From NCBI RefSeq assembly GCF_042683125.1, contig NZ_JBHUIY010000012.1, positions 1-64,000 on the forward strand: a stretch of 64,000 nt of DNA. Direction: 5' to 3'. Positions 1-9,694 of this stretch are shown in pieces (within the stretch, counting starts at the first letter, position 1; every line of letters begins with the position of its first letter). The DNA is from Phaeospirillum tilakii. GTDB lineage: Bacteria; Pseudomonadota; Alphaproteobacteria; Rhodospirillales; Magnetospirillaceae. Under the pieces are notes generated by a model that saw nothing but the letters and a program-made list of their open reading frames with translations, searched no databases and was not told the origin of the DNA. Made by a program: the position numbers and the translations under genes.

Positions 1-840
<840 letters not shown>

Positions 841-862
841 CGGCGGCCGCGCCCCCCGCGCC

Positions 863-1468
863 CTATTTCGCCGCCGCCTTCAGCGCGGCGTCGAGTTCCT
901 CGAACGGGCGGGCGCCGGGCAGCACCTTGCCCCCGATCAGGAAGGCCGGGGTGCCGTCGATGCCGAGCCGGTCATAGGCGTCGCGGGCGCGGGCGTCGAT
1001 CGCCCCGGCCAGATCCTGGCGGCGCAGACAGGCATCGACCTTGTCCTCGCCCATCCCGGCCAGCTTGGCCAGCTTCTTCAGTTCGGCCAGCGGATTGTCC
1101 GAGCCCATCCAGCGTTCCTGCTGGTCCATGATCAGCCCGAGCAGGCCGAAATAGCGTTCCGGCCCGGCGCAGTGCGGGATCATCGCCGCCCCGACCGACA
1201 AGGCGTGCGGCCCGGTGGGATAATCGCGGTAGATCAGCTTGGCCCGGCCGGTGTCGAGCCATTCCGCCTTCAGCTGCGGCAGCACCGTCTTGTGGAAATG
1301 GGCGCAGTGGCTGCAGGTGGGCGAGGCGTATTCGATGATCGTCACCGGGGCGTCGGCGCGGCCGAGCACCTGATCGATCGGAAAGGACGGCTCGGCGGCG
1401 CGGGTGGCCGGCGCGGCGGCGAGCAGGACGAGGCAGGCGACGGCGAGCAGGCGGGTCAGCGTCTTCAC
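863..1468 (-). CDS. DsbA-family periplasmic thiol:disulfide oxidoreductase
   Basis: A 201-residue thioredoxin-fold protein that would introduce or isomerise disulfides in exported proteins. The chosen GTG start follows an AGGGAG ribosome site and gives a clean signal peptide (Lys-Thr-Leu-Thr-Arg, then a Leu/Ala/Val core ending in ATRAAEP); the longer reading back to 1600 has no sense upstream. The active site is TCSHC at residues 51-55, in a strand-helix context typical of DsbA/DsbG-like single-domain oxidoreductases, and the cis-proline loop is GIDGTPAFLIGG near residue 175. Two more cysteines (PHCAG and ACLRRQ) are present. The adjacent upstream position to smc is a recurrent alphaproteobacterial arrangement. 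It could be a disulfide-specific partner of the cytochrome c maturation genes elsewhere, but that is inference. Confidence 0.9.
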   Translation of the reverse strand: MKTLTRLLAVACLVLLAAAPATRAAEPSFPIDQVLGRADAPVTIIEYASPTCSHCAHFHKTVLPQLKAEWLDTGRAKLIYRDYPTGPHALSVGAAMIPHCAGPERYFGLLGLIMDQQERWMGSDNPLAELKKLAKLAGMGEDKVDACLRRQDLAGAIDARARDAYDRLGIDGTPAFLIGGKVLPGARPFEELDAALKAAAK

Positions 1469-1574
1469 CGGGGATCTCCCTGTTTCAAGCGACGCGGCGG
1501 ATATTACCCCGGATCCGCCCCCCCGCCGCAACAGGCGATCGCGGCCGGGCCGACCGCCCGGCCCGGCTGTGGGA

Positions 1575-2222
1575 TCAGATGTTGGCCAGTCCGCCGGCAT
1601 GCTGGTTGTGGATCAGGGCCATCAATTCGCGCCGGGTGGCCGGGTTGGTGCGGAAGGCGCCGAGCATCCGGCTGGTGACCATGGTGACGCCCGGCTTGCG
1701 GATGCCCCGGGTGGTCATGCATTGGTGGGCGGCCTCGATCACCACCGCCACCCCCTTGGGCTGGAGCACCTCGTCGAGGGTGTTGGCGATCTGGGCGGTC
1801 AGCGTCTCCTGGATCTGGAGGCGGCGGGCGAAGATCTCGACCACCCGGGCCAGCTTGGAGATCCCCACCACCCGGCGGTCGGGCAGGTAGGCGACATGGA
1901 CCTTGCCGAGGATCGGCACCATGTGGTGCTCGCAGTGGGATTCGAGCCGGATGTCGCGCAGCAGCACCATCTCGTCGTAGCCGTCGGTCTCCTCGAAGGT
2001 GCGTTGCAGGATCTCGGCCGGATCCTGGTCGTAGCCGGCGAAGAATTCCTCGTAGGCCCGCACCACCCGGTCGGGGGTGCCGACCAGCCCCTCGCGCCCG
2101 GGATCGTCGCCGGCCCAGCGGATCAGGGTGCGCACCGCCGCCTCGGCCTCGGCGCGGGACGGCCGGTCGCGCGGGCCGTCGGCACGGCCGGGCGGGGCGG
2201 GGGGGGCGGCAGGGTCGGTCAC
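1575..2222 (-). CDS. folE: GTP cyclohydrolase I (type IA)
   Basis: Converts GTP to 7,8-dihydroneopterin triphosphate, the first committed step of tetrahydrofolate synthesis. The 215-residue length is that of FolE. The zinc-binding and catalytic residues are visible: SHCEHH at about 95-100 and HQCM at about 166-169, plus the substrate loop ending in TSRMLGAFR. The first 20 residues are a Pro/Gly/Arg-rich disordered extension common in GC-rich alphaproteobacteria. Start is GTG with a strong GAGGAG ribosome site 6 bases upstream. It lies 20 bp downstream of apaG on the same strand, so the two probably share a transcript. Confidence 0.97.
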   Translation of the reverse strand: MTDPAAPPAPPGRADGPRDRPSRAEAEAAVRTLIRWAGDDPGREGLVGTPDRVVRAYEEFFAGYDQDPAEILQRTFEETDGYDEMVLLRDIRLESHCEHHMVPILGKVHVAYLPDRRVVGISKLARVVEIFARRLQIQETLTAQIANTLDEVLQPKGVAVVIEAAHQCMTTRGIRKPGVTMVTSRMLGAFRTNPATRRELMALIHNQHAGGLANI

Positions 2223-2242
2223 GGGGGGAACTCCTCGACGGG

Positions 2243-2635
2243 TCAGTTGAGCTGCGGGCGCTCGTAGGGGCTGTCGAGCGAGAAGGCGGGGATCTCGATC
2301 TCGAACCGCTCGCCGTCCTCGCTTTCCATCTGGTAGCTGCCGCGCATCAGCCCGGACGGCGCGGCCAGCGGGGCGCCGCTGGTATAATCGAAACTCTCGC
2401 CCGGGCGCAGCAGCGGCTGTTCCCCCACCACCCCGGCGCCGCGCACCTCCTGCACCCGGCCGGCGGAATCGGTCAGGATCCAGTGGCGGGCCAGCAGGCG
2501 CACCGCGTCGGCGCCGTGATTCTCGATGTGGACCCGATAGGCCCAGACGAAGCGGCTCTCCTCCGGGACCGAATGGTCCTCGAGAAAGAACGGCGAAACC
2601 GTCACCTGGATGCCGCGGGTGGTGGTGCTGTACAT
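2243..2635 (-). CDS. apaG: ApaG (Co2+/Mg2+ efflux-associated, DUF525 fold)
   Basis: A 130-residue ApaG protein: an immunoglobulin-like beta sandwich whose precise bacterial function is uncertain, although loss alters Co2+ and Mg2+ sensitivity in Salmonella. Recognisable segments are TTTRGIQVTVSPFFLEDHS near the start, FVWAYRVHIEN, HWILTDSAG and the G-x-MRGSYQM core near residue 98. The ATG at 2635 follows GAGGAG; an in-frame reading continuing upstream to 2908 runs into the palindromic repeat and is not credible. It precedes folE by 20 bp. Confidence 0.95.
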   Translation of the reverse strand: MYSTTTRGIQVTVSPFFLEDHSVPEESRFVWAYRVHIENHGADAVRLLARHWILTDSAGRVQEVRGAGVVGEQPLLRPGESFDYTSGAPLAAPSGLMRGSYQMESEDGERFEIEIPAFSLDSPYERPQLN

Positions 2636-2743
2636 CGCGGGGGCTCCTCGGACCGGGCGGCGCGAACCGCGCCAGTCTAGCACCCGTCCCCGAGCCCGGG
2701 CCGAACTTTTCGGGCTTTCGCCCGATCCCCCTTCGTTTTCATC

Positions 2744-2908
2744 GCGGGCTCCGCCCGCCCCCGCCAAGGGCCGAGGGCCCTTGGAACCCTTTCCCGGTCC
2801 TGCGCGCGGCAAGCGCCCGCGCCCAAGCGGAAAGGCCGGTCCGCGCCCGACCCCCCAAGGGGATCCAAGGGCCTTGCGGCCCTTGGCGGGGGTGGGCGGA
2901 GCCCACAT
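2744..2908. repeat. MITE-like palindromic intergenic element, copy A1
   Basis: A stretch of about 165 bp whose two ends are inverted copies of each other. The left end reads GCGGGCTCCGCCCGC and then a CCAAGGGCC/GGCCCTTGG hairpin; the right end reads in reverse TGGGCTCCGCCCAC and the same hairpin. The interior is also partly self-complementary (GCGCGCGGCAAGCGCCCGCG). A second copy with the same order lies at 19558-19724. It fills the gap between apaG and metZ and contains no credible gene. Its stems could act as transcription terminators. Confidence 0.8.
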
Positions 2909-2935
2909 CCCCCAAAAACCGGGGACCGCCTCGTC

Positions 2936-4150
2936 TCAGCGGGCGGCGTCGAGCGCGGCGGCGAGGTCGGCGGCGAGGTCGCGCTCGTCCTCCAGTCCGA
3001 CCGACAGCCGCAGCATCCCCTCGCCGATCCCCATCGCCAGCTTGTCGGCCGGCGACAGGCGCTGGTGGGTGGTGGTCCAGGGATGGGTGATCAGGCTCTT
3101 GGCGTCGCCCAGATTGTTCGAGATGTCGATCAACCGCAACGCGTCAAGCAGCCGGTAGGCCGCCGCCTTGCCGCCCTTCAGCTCCAGCGCGATCATCGTG
3201 CCGCCGGCCCGCATCTGCTTCAGCGCCAGGGCATGCTGGGGATGGGACTCGAGGCCGGGATAGAGCGCGCGGGCGGTGGCGGGATGGGCCTCGATCAGCT
3301 TGGCCAGGGTCAGCGCGGTGGCGCTCTGGCGCTCGACCCGCAGTTCGAGCGTCTCCAGCCCCTTCAGCAGCAGCCAGGCGTTGAACGGCGACAGGCAGGG
3401 GCCGGTGTGGCGCAGATAGGGCCCGAGCACGTCGTTGCAGAAGGCAGCGTCGGCCAGCACCGCCCCGCCCAGGCAACGGCCCTGGCCGTCGATGTGCTTG
3501 GTGGCGGAATAGACCACCACGTCGGCGCCCAGCGCCAGCGGGCTTTGCAGCACCGGGGTGGCGAACACGTTGTCGACCACCAGCCGGCCGCCGGCGCGGT
3601 GGGTCAGCTCGGCCAGGGCGGCGACGTCGAGGATGTCGAGCGTCGGGTTGGCCGGGGTCTCGATCAGCACACAGGCGGTGGGACGGGACAGCGCCTGTTC
3701 CCAGGCGGCCAGATCGCCGCCATCGACGAATTCGCGCTCGACCCCGAAGCGGGGCAGCAATTCGTCGATGATCCACTGGCTCGAGCCGAACAGCGAACGC
3801 GACGCCACCAGCCGGTCGCCGGCCTTCAGCTGGCACAGCAGGGCGCCATGCACCGCCGCCATGCCCGAGGCGGTGGCGCGGCAGGCCTCGGCCCCCTCGA
3901 TCGCCGCCAGTCGGTCCTCGAACGCCGCCACGGTCGGGTTGCGGAAGCGGGAATAGACCATCCGCTCGCGGGTGCCGTCGAAGCTTTCCTCGGCCTCCTG
4001 GGCGCTGTCATAGACATAGCCCGAGGTCATGAACAGCGCCTCGGCGGTTTCGTGGAAGCCGGTGCGCGACAGGCCGGCGCGGATGGCACGGGTACGCGGC
4101 GCCCAGGCGCGGGGATCGGCGGCGGAATCGGGGGACGAGGGACGGGTCAT
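2936..4150 (-). CDS. metZ: O-succinylhomoserine sulfhydrylase
   Basis: A PLP-dependent Cys/Met-metabolism enzyme of 404 residues that makes homocysteine directly from O-succinylhomoserine and sulfide in methionine biosynthesis. The PLP lysine is K218 in VVYSATKHIDGQGR, and the substrate-binding region includes VYSRFRNPT and the C-terminal RLSVGLED. Sequences such as GLSRTGFHETAEALF and HTGPCLSPFNAW point to MetZ rather than cystathionine gamma-synthase or beta-lyase, although substrate choice in this family is hard to fix by eye. The ATG has an AAGGAGG ribosome site. A SAM-II riboswitch about 100 nt upstream puts the gene under S-adenosylmethionine control, which strongly supports a role in methionine synthesis. 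Confidence 0.93.
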   Translation of the reverse strand: MTRPSSPDSAADPRAWAPRTRAIRAGLSRTGFHETAEALFMTSGYVYDSAQEAEESFDGTRERMVYSRFRNPTVAAFEDRLAAIEGAEACRATASGMAAVHGALLCQLKAGDRLVASRSLFGSSQWIIDELLPRFGVEREFVDGGDLAAWEQALSRPTACVLIETPANPTLDILDVAALAELTHRAGGRLVVDNVFATPVLQSPLALGADVVVYSATKHIDGQGRCLGGAVLADAAFCNDVLGPYLRHTGPCLSPFNAWLLLKGLETLELRVERQSATALTLAKLIEAHPATARALYPGLESHPQHALALKQMRAGGTMIALELKGGKAAAYRLLDALRLIDISNNLGDAKSLITHPWTTTHQRLSPADKLAMGIGEGMLRLSVGLEDERDLAADLAAALDAAR

Positions 4151-4248
4151 GAAAACAGCCTCCTTGGCGGGGACACGCCAGTCTTGCGGGTGACCGGCAA
4201 AACGGCCGCGACGGAGGCATCAGGACTCCGGGCGGACCCGGAGCGAGA

Positions 4249-4302
4249 CCTCTTTAGCGGGTTGTTTAACGTGGCCGCAATCCGGTCGGACAAATCACCA
4301 CG
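4249..4302 (-). promoter_or_regulatory. SAM-II riboswitch upstream of metZ
   Basis: The minus strand reads CGTGGTGATTTG, then a short variable part, GGATTGCGGCCACGTTAAAC and CGCTAAAGAGG. This matches the compact SAM-II (metA motif) pseudoknot of alphaproteobacteria: the P1 strand CGTGG pairs with CCACG, and the 3' CGCTAAA part forms the pseudoknot around the ligand. SAM binding would lower metZ expression. SAM-II normally occludes the ribosome site, but here the aptamer ends about 100 nt before the start codon, so a downstream hairpin (CTCCGGG/CCCGGAG, 4226-4243) may be part of the expression platform. Confidence 0.9.
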
Positions 4303-4310
4303 GGAACGAG

Positions 4311-4339
4311 TCTTAGACCCGGCCGGTCCGGGGCGTCAA
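4311..4339 (-). promoter_or_regulatory. Putative sigma70-type promoter of the metZ leader
   Basis: On the minus strand TTGACG (4339-4334) is followed 16 bases later by TCTAAGA (4317-4311). This places transcription initiation just ahead of the SAM-II aptamer, as expected for a riboswitch-controlled leader. The prediction is by eye only. Confidence 0.5.
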
Positions 4340-4482
4340 GATCAAGTACGGGGACGCGGGCGCGGCCGGCGCCCCCGCCTGCCTCTTTTTGCGGCGCCGC
4401 AATCGCGTCGCCGCCGAAAATAGCTTTGACCCGCCGCCGCGCCGGAGCCGATCATGCGGCGGGGGAGAAACGAGGGGGACCG

Positions 4483-6804
4483 ATGGGACGTTGCGTTGAC
4501 CGGCCGGGCGGCTGGCGCGTCCCCGCCTTGATCGTGGCGGCCTATGCCGTGCTGGCCGGCGCGGCGGGGGCCGCGCTGGCGGGGCTGACCGGACCGACGC
4601 CGGCCGGACTGATGCTGGAACAGGGCGGGGTCGCCGCCGTCAACGCGCTGGCGCTTGGCCTGTGGCTGGGCCGCGCCGGTCGGCGCGGTCGCGATGCCGG
4701 CGCGGCGCGGGCGATGGCGCGCGCCTTCGACCGCCTCGCCGCCGACGCCACGCTGGCGGTCCATGTCAAGGATCGCGACGGCCGCATCCGCCTGTTCAAT
4801 CCGGCGGCGCGCCGGCTGTTCGGGCCGGGGCTGGTGGCCGGCGCCGACGAAACCGCCCTGCGCCCGGCGGCCGAGGCGGCGGCGGCGGCGGCGCGCGACC
4901 GCGCCGCGCTGGCGGGCGGGCTGCGCGAGGACGAGGAAACCCTGACCACCCCCGCCGGCCCGCGCCGGCTCGGGGTGATCCGGCTGCCGCTTTACGATGG
5001 CGACGGCGTCGCGGTCGGGGTGGCCGGGCTGGCGCGCGACCTGACCGAGGCCGAGGCCGCCGCCACCGCGCTGCGCCAGAGCGAGTCCCGGCTGCGCGCC
5101 TTGTTCGACAACATGCTGGGCGGGGTCGCCTTCCACCAGCCGATCCGCGAGGGCGGGCGGGTGACCGGCTTTCGCTATCTCGCCACCAACGCCCGCTTCG
5201 AGGCCGAGACCGGGCTGGTCGATGTGGTCGGCCGCCGGGTCGATGAGGTGCTGCCGGACCTCGCCGCGCGCGACCGCCGGCTGGTCGAGGCGGCGGTGCG
5301 GGTGATCGAGCAGGGGCGGCCGGAACGGTTCGATTATTTCTTCCACATCCTCGGCCGCTGGTACGAGGTGGCGATGTTCCGCACCGATGACGGGCTGCTC
5401 GGGGTGTCGTTCCACGACATTTCCGACCGCAAGAGCGCCGAATCGCGGGTCGAGCATCTCGCCTTCCACGATCTGCTGACCGGATTGCCCAACCGCCGCC
5501 TCGCCGAGGACCGGATGAGCCAGGCCGTCGCCCATGCCGACCGCGCCGGCAGCCGGGCGGCGCTGCTGGTGCTCGATCTCGACGGCTTCAAGGCGGTCAA
5601 CGAGACCCTCGGCCACGAGGTCGGCGACACGGTGATCCGGGGCGTCGCCGCCCGACTGCGCGACTGCCTGCGGGAGACCGACACCCTGTCGCGCGCCGGC
5701 GGCGACGAGTTCCTGATCGTGCTGACCGACCTGCGCGGCGGCGAGGCGGCCAGCGCCATCGCCGCCAAGATCCTCGCCCGCGTCGCCGAGCCGTTCGAGA
5801 TCCAGGGGCTCGGGCTGGTCACCACCGCCTCGATCGGCATCGCGGTCCATCCCGACGACGGCGAGGATTTCGCCACCCTGCTGAAGAAGGCCGATACCGC
5901 GATGTATCAGGCCAAGGCCGAGGGCCGCGCCGGCTGGCGTTTCTTCGACGAGCGGATGAACCGCGACGTCGCCGCCTTGCTGCGGCTGCGCGCCGGGCTG
6001 CGCCGCGCCCTCGACCGGGGCGAGTTCGAACTTCATTACCAGCCCCAGCTCGACCTCGCCAGCGGCCGGGTGATCGGGGCCGAGGCGCTGCTGCGCTGGA
6101 ACCATCCCGATCTCGGCCGGGTCACCCCCGACCGCTTCATCCCGCTGGCCGAGGAAACCGGCCAGATCGTCCCGATCGGCGCCTGGGTGCTGGAGCAGGC
6201 CTGCCGCCGCGCCGCCGCCTGGCAGGGCGAGGGGCTCGACGGGGTCGGCGTCGCGGTCAATCTGTCGGCGGTGCAGCTCCAGCGCGACGATTTCGACCAC
6301 ACCGTCGCGGCGGCGCTGGCCCGCTCCGGTCTGGCCCCCGACCGGCTCGAACTGGAACTGACCGAATCGGTGCTGATCAAGGATGCCGAACCGCGCCTCG
6401 CCGCCCTGTCGCGGCTGAAGGCGCTCGGGGTGCGGCTGGCCATCGACGATTTCGGCACCGGCTATTCCAGCCTCAGCTACCTCAAGCGGTTCGCGGTCGA
6501 CCGGCTGAAGATCGACCGCTCGTTCGTCGCCGATCTCGCCGATGCCCCCGATGACGACGCCATCGTCCGCGCGGTGATCCAGATGGCCCACAGCCTCGGC
6601 CTGCGCGCCATCGCCGAGGGGGTCGAGACCACGGCGGTGCGCGAGCGGCTGCGCGCGCTCGGCTGCGACGAGATCCAGGGCTACCTGCTGGCCCGTCCGC
6701 TGCCGGCCGACGCCTTCGCCGCCTTCGTCCGCGACCATCACGCCGCGCTCGATTCGGCTGGCGGCGCCGTCCCGTCGCTCCCTATACTTGCCAATCCCGC
6801 CTGA
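4483..6804 (+). CDS. Membrane-bound PAS-GGDEF-EAL cyclic-di-GMP protein
   Basis: A 773-residue signalling protein that would make and/or degrade cyclic di-GMP. Two hydrophobic segments near residues 13-35 and 43-58 anchor it in the inner membrane. Two PAS-like domains follow (about 75-180 and 190-315). The GGDEF domain carries an intact active site, RAGGDEFLIV, and the EAL domain carries GAEALLRWNHP, the DDFGTGYSS loop and EGVET, so both activities may be possible; in such hybrids one is often dominant. The ATG at 4483 is preferred over 4426 because GAGGGGG sits just upstream and the first transmembrane segment then begins close to the N-terminus. It is divergent from the metZ leader and 118 bp upstream of glnD. 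Confidence 0.93.
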   Translation: MGRCVDRPGGWRVPALIVAAYAVLAGAAGAALAGLTGPTPAGLMLEQGGVAAVNALALGLWLGRAGRRGRDAGAARAMARAFDRLAADATLAVHVKDRDGRIRLFNPAARRLFGPGLVAGADETALRPAAEAAAAAARDRAALAGGLREDEETLTTPAGPRRLGVIRLPLYDGDGVAVGVAGLARDLTEAEAAATALRQSESRLRALFDNMLGGVAFHQPIREGGRVTGFRYLATNARFEAETGLVDVVGRRVDEVLPDLAARDRRLVEAAVRVIEQGRPERFDYFFHILGRWYEVAMFRTDDGLLGVSFHDISDRKSAESRVEHLAFHDLLTGLPNRRLAEDRMSQAVAHADRAGSRAALLVLDLDGFKAVNETLGHEVGDTVIRGVAARLRDCLRETDTLSRAGGDEFLIVLTDLRGGEAASAIAAKILARVAEPFEIQGLGLVTTASIGIAVHPDDGEDFATLLKKADTAMYQAKAEGRAGWRFFDERMNRDVAALLRLRAGLRRALDRGEFELHYQPQLDLASGRVIGAEALLRWNHPDLGRVTPDRFIPLAEETGQIVPIGAWVLEQACRRAAAWQGEGLDGVGVAVNLSAVQLQRDDFDHTVAAALARSGLAPDRLELELTESVLIKDAEPRLAALSRLKALGVRLAIDDFGTGYSSLSYLKRFAVDRLKIDRSFVADLADAPDDDAIVRAVIQMAHSLGLRAIAEGVETTAVRERLRALGCDEIQGYLLARPLPADAFAAFVRDHHAALDSAGGAVPSLPILANPA

Positions 6805-6808
6805 GAGA

Positions 6809-6881
6809 TTGTGAAAGAATGCCCCCTCGGCACGACCTTGACGGAAAAACGCTGATTTTCCCCATGGGCGTTCTTTCACAA
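6809..6881. promoter_or_regulatory. Long inverted repeat between the GGDEF-EAL gene and glnD
   Basis: TTGTGAAAGAATGCCCC (6809-6825) is matched by the near-perfect reverse complement GGGCGTTCTTTCACAA (6866-6881), giving arms of about 16-17 bp with one or two mismatches around a loop of roughly 40 nt. It could fold as a large hairpin (terminator or attenuator) or be a spaced operator. No U-run follows directly, so simple termination is not obvious. TTGACG inside the loop (6838-6843) may be a promoter element for glnD. Confidence 0.55.
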
Positions 6882-6922
6882 GCTCGATTGATGGACAAAC
6901 TCTGAGCAGAGCCCCCCGCCCC

Positions 6923-9694
6923 ATGTCCCGCATCGTCTCCCAACGCGCCATCATCAACCGCCGCGCGGTGATCACCCGCCTCGCCGCGCTCGACCTCGAC
7001 GACCTGCCGCGTTCGCGCCGGCGCGGCAAGGTGCTTGAGCTGTTCAAGCAGGTGCTGGCCGAGGGGCGGGCCGAGATCCGCCGCCGCTTCGATGCCAGCG
7101 GCGACGGCCGCCACACCGTGCGCGAGACCTGTTTCCTGATGGACCAGATGGTGCGGCTGATCCACGATTTCGCCGCCGAGAAGGTGTTCGCCCCCGGGGT
7201 GCGCACGCTGGGCGAGGCGATGACCCTGGTGGCGGTCGGCGGCTATGGCCGCGCCGAGCTGTCGCCCCATTCCGACGTCGATCTGCTGTTCCTGCTGCCC
7301 TACAAGCGGGTGCCCTATCACGAGCAGATGGTCGAGTTCATCCTCTACATGCTGTGGGATCTCGGCCTCAAGGTCGGCCAGTCCACCCGCTCGGCCGAGG
7401 AATGCATCAAGGGGGCCAAGGAGGATCTCACCGTTCGCACCGCGCTGCTGGAGATGCGCTGGCTGTGGGGCGACCAGGAGCTGTTCAAGGAATTGCAGGA
7501 CCGCTACCGCGCCGAGGTGATGGGGGTGTCGGGAATCGAGTTCATCGAATCCAAGCTGGCCGAGCGCGACGCCCGCCACGCCCAGATGGGGGATTCGCGC
7601 TATGTGCTCGAGCCCAACGTCAAGGAGGGCAAGGGCGGGCTGCGCGACCTGCACACCCTGTTCTGGATCGCCCGCGATATGTACGACGTCGCCGGGATCG
7701 ACGAACTGGCCGAGGCCGGGATCATCACCGCCCAGGCGGCGACCCGCTTCGCCAAGGCCCAGGCCTTCCTGTGGACGGTGCGCTGTCACCTTCATTACCT
7801 GACCGACCGCCCCGAGGACCGGCTGACCTTCGACGTCCAGCCCGAGATCGCCCTGCGGATGCAATATGTCGATCGCCCCGGCTCGCGCGGGGTCGAACGC
7901 TTCATGAAGCATTACTTCCTGATCGCCAAGGATGTCGGCGACCTGACCCGGCTGTTCTGCGCCCTGGTCGAGGAACGCCACCGCAGCAAGCCGCGCCGGC
8001 TGCCGTTCCGCCGCCTGTTCACCCGCCGCACCCAGCTGGCCGGCTTCATCCAGGAAGGGGGGCGGCTCGACCTCGCCACCCCCGACCAGTTCGCCACCGA
8101 TCCCGGGGCGATGATCCGGCTGTTCCACACCGCGCTCGAGAACGAGGTGGACATCCATCCCCGCGCCCTCGATCAGGTCCACCGCAATCTCAAGCGGATC
8201 GATGGCAAGCTGCGCAACGATGCCGAGGCCAACCGGCTGTTCGTGTCGATGCTGACCTCGCCCAAGAATCCCGAGGTGGCGCTGCGCCACATGAACGAGG
8301 CCGGGGTGCTCGGCCGCTTCCTGCCCGATTTCGGCCGGGTGGTGGCGCAGATGCAGTATGACATGTACCACGTCTTCACCGTCGACGAGCACACCCTCCA
8401 GGCGCTCGGCATCCTCCATTCGATCGAAAGCGGGGCGTTGCAGGAAGAGGCCCCGGTTGCCTCCGAGGTGATCCATCAGGTCGCCTCGCGCCGGGCGCTC
8501 TACGTCGCCACCTTCCTGCACGACATCGCCAAGGGGCGCGGCGGCGACCATTCCCAGCTCGGCGCCGAGGTGGCGCTGAAGCTCGGCCCCCGGCTCGGCC
8601 TCAGCGACGAGGAGACCGAGACGGTGGCCTGGCTGGTGCGCCAGCACCTCGCCTTCACCCGCTTTGCCTTCAAGCGCGACATCGACGACAGCAAGACCAT
8701 CCAGGATTTCGTCGCCCTGGTGCAGTCGCCCGAGCGGCTCAAGCTGCTGCTGTGCCTGACCGTGGCCGATATCCGCGCGGTGGGGCCGACGGTGTGGAAC
8801 GCCTGGAAGGCCGGGCTGCTGCGCGAGCTGTATCACCGGGCGATGGAGGAGATGACCGGCGGCCTCGCCGGCAAGGCTCACGCCGCCCGGGTCGAGGCGG
8901 CCCAGATCGCGCTGCGCGCCGAACTGGCGCGGATCCAGTGGCCCGAGGCGGAGATCGAGGCCCATCTCGGCCGCGGCTATGCCGGCTACTGGACCAGTTG
9001 CGACACCGCCACCCAGGCCCGTCACGCCCGGCTGGTGCGCGAGGCCGAGGCCTCCGCCGCCCCGCTGACGATCGAGCCCCGGGTCGATGCCCTGCGCGGC
9101 GTCACCGAGGTGGTGATCTATACCGGCGACCATCCCGGCCTGTTCTCGCAGATCGCCGGGGCGATGGCGGTGGCCGGGGCCAACATCGTCGATGCCAAGA
9201 TCATCACCCTGACCAACGGCATGGCGCTCGACACCTTCTTCGTCCAGGAGTCCGAGGGCGGGCCGTTCGACAGCCCGTCCAAGCTGGCCCGGCTGTCGGC
9301 GGTGGTCGAACAGGTACTGTCGGGACGGATGCGTCTCGCCCAGGAACTGGCCAGCCGCCGGGGCCACCTCCCCAGCCGGACCCAGGTGTTCAAGGTGCCG
9401 CCGCGCGTGCTGGTCGACAACACCCCGTCGCGCACCCACACCGTGATCGAGGTCAATGGCCGCGACCGCCCCGGCCTGCTCTACGACCTGACCGCGGCGA
9501 TGACCCAGCTCGGGTTGCAGATCTCCTCGGCCCACATCTCGACCTACGGCGAGCGGGTGGTTGACGTGTTCTACGTCAAGGACGTGTTCGGCCATAAGGT
9601 CGAGCATGACCGCAAGCTGGAACGGGTCCGCGTCACCCTGCTCGCGGCGCTGAAGGATCCGCGCACGCCGGGCGGGGCCACCCGCGCCGCCTGA
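6923..9694 (+). CDS. glnD: [Protein-PII] uridylyltransferase/uridylyl-removing enzyme
   Basis: A 923-residue bifunctional nitrogen sensor that uridylylates PII proteins when glutamine is low and removes UMP when glutamine is high. Domains in order: a nucleotidyltransferase with GGYGRAELSPHSDVD near residue 107, a helical linker, an HD phosphohydrolase domain with FLHDIAKGRGGDHS around 532-545, and two C-terminal ACT domains (about 727-800 and 840-910; the second opens with VIEVNGRDRPGLLYDLT) that sense glutamine. Length and order are those of full GlnD. It stands alone on the plus strand. Confidence 0.97.
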   Translation: MSRIVSQRAIINRRAVITRLAALDLDDLPRSRRRGKVLELFKQVLAEGRAEIRRRFDASGDGRHTVRETCFLMDQMVRLIHDFAAEKVFAPGVRTLGEAMTLVAVGGYGRAELSPHSDVDLLFLLPYKRVPYHEQMVEFILYMLWDLGLKVGQSTRSAEECIKGAKEDLTVRTALLEMRWLWGDQELFKELQDRYRAEVMGVSGIEFIESKLAERDARHAQMGDSRYVLEPNVKEGKGGLRDLHTLFWIARDMYDVAGIDELAEAGIITAQAATRFAKAQAFLWTVRCHLHYLTDRPEDRLTFDVQPEIALRMQYVDRPGSRGVERFMKHYFLIAKDVGDLTRLFCALVEERHRSKPRRLPFRRLFTRRTQLAGFIQEGGRLDLATPDQFATDPGAMIRLFHTALENEVDIHPRALDQVHRNLKRIDGKLRNDAEANRLFVSMLTSPKNPEVALRHMNEAGVLGRFLPDFGRVVAQMQYDMYHVFTVDEHTLQALGILHSIESGALQEEAPVASEVIHQVASRRALYVATFLHDIAKGRGGDHSQLGAEVALKLGPRLGLSDEETETVAWLVRQHLAFTRFAFKRDIDDSKTIQDFVALVQSPERLKLLLCLTVADIRAVGPTVWNAWKAGLLRELYHRAMEEMTGGLAGKAHAARVEAAQIALRAELARIQWPEAEIEAHLGRGYAGYWTSCDTATQARHARLVREAEASAAPLTIEPRVDALRGVTEVVIYTGDHPGLFSQIAGAMAVAGANIVDAKIITLTNGMALDTFFVQESEGGPFDSPSKLARLSAVVEQVLSGRMRLAQELASRRGHLPSRTQVFKVPPRVLVDNTPSRTHTVIEVNGRDRPGLLYDLTAAMTQLGLQISSAHISTYGERVVDVFYVKDVFGHKVEHDRKLERVRVTLLAALKDPRTPGGATRAA

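Noticed and set aside
2636..2908. An N-terminal extension of ApaG into the palindromic repeat
   Set aside because: The conserved ApaG N-terminus starts at 2635 with a strong ribosome site; the extension is repeat sequence.
4342..7206. A long minus-strand reading frame opposite the GGDEF-EAL gene (and similar ones opposite glnD, clpB, addB and topA)
   Set aside because: Composition consists of His/Gln/Gly/Asp-rich translations typical of the antisense of high-GC genes; the sense strand has intact catalytic motifs.
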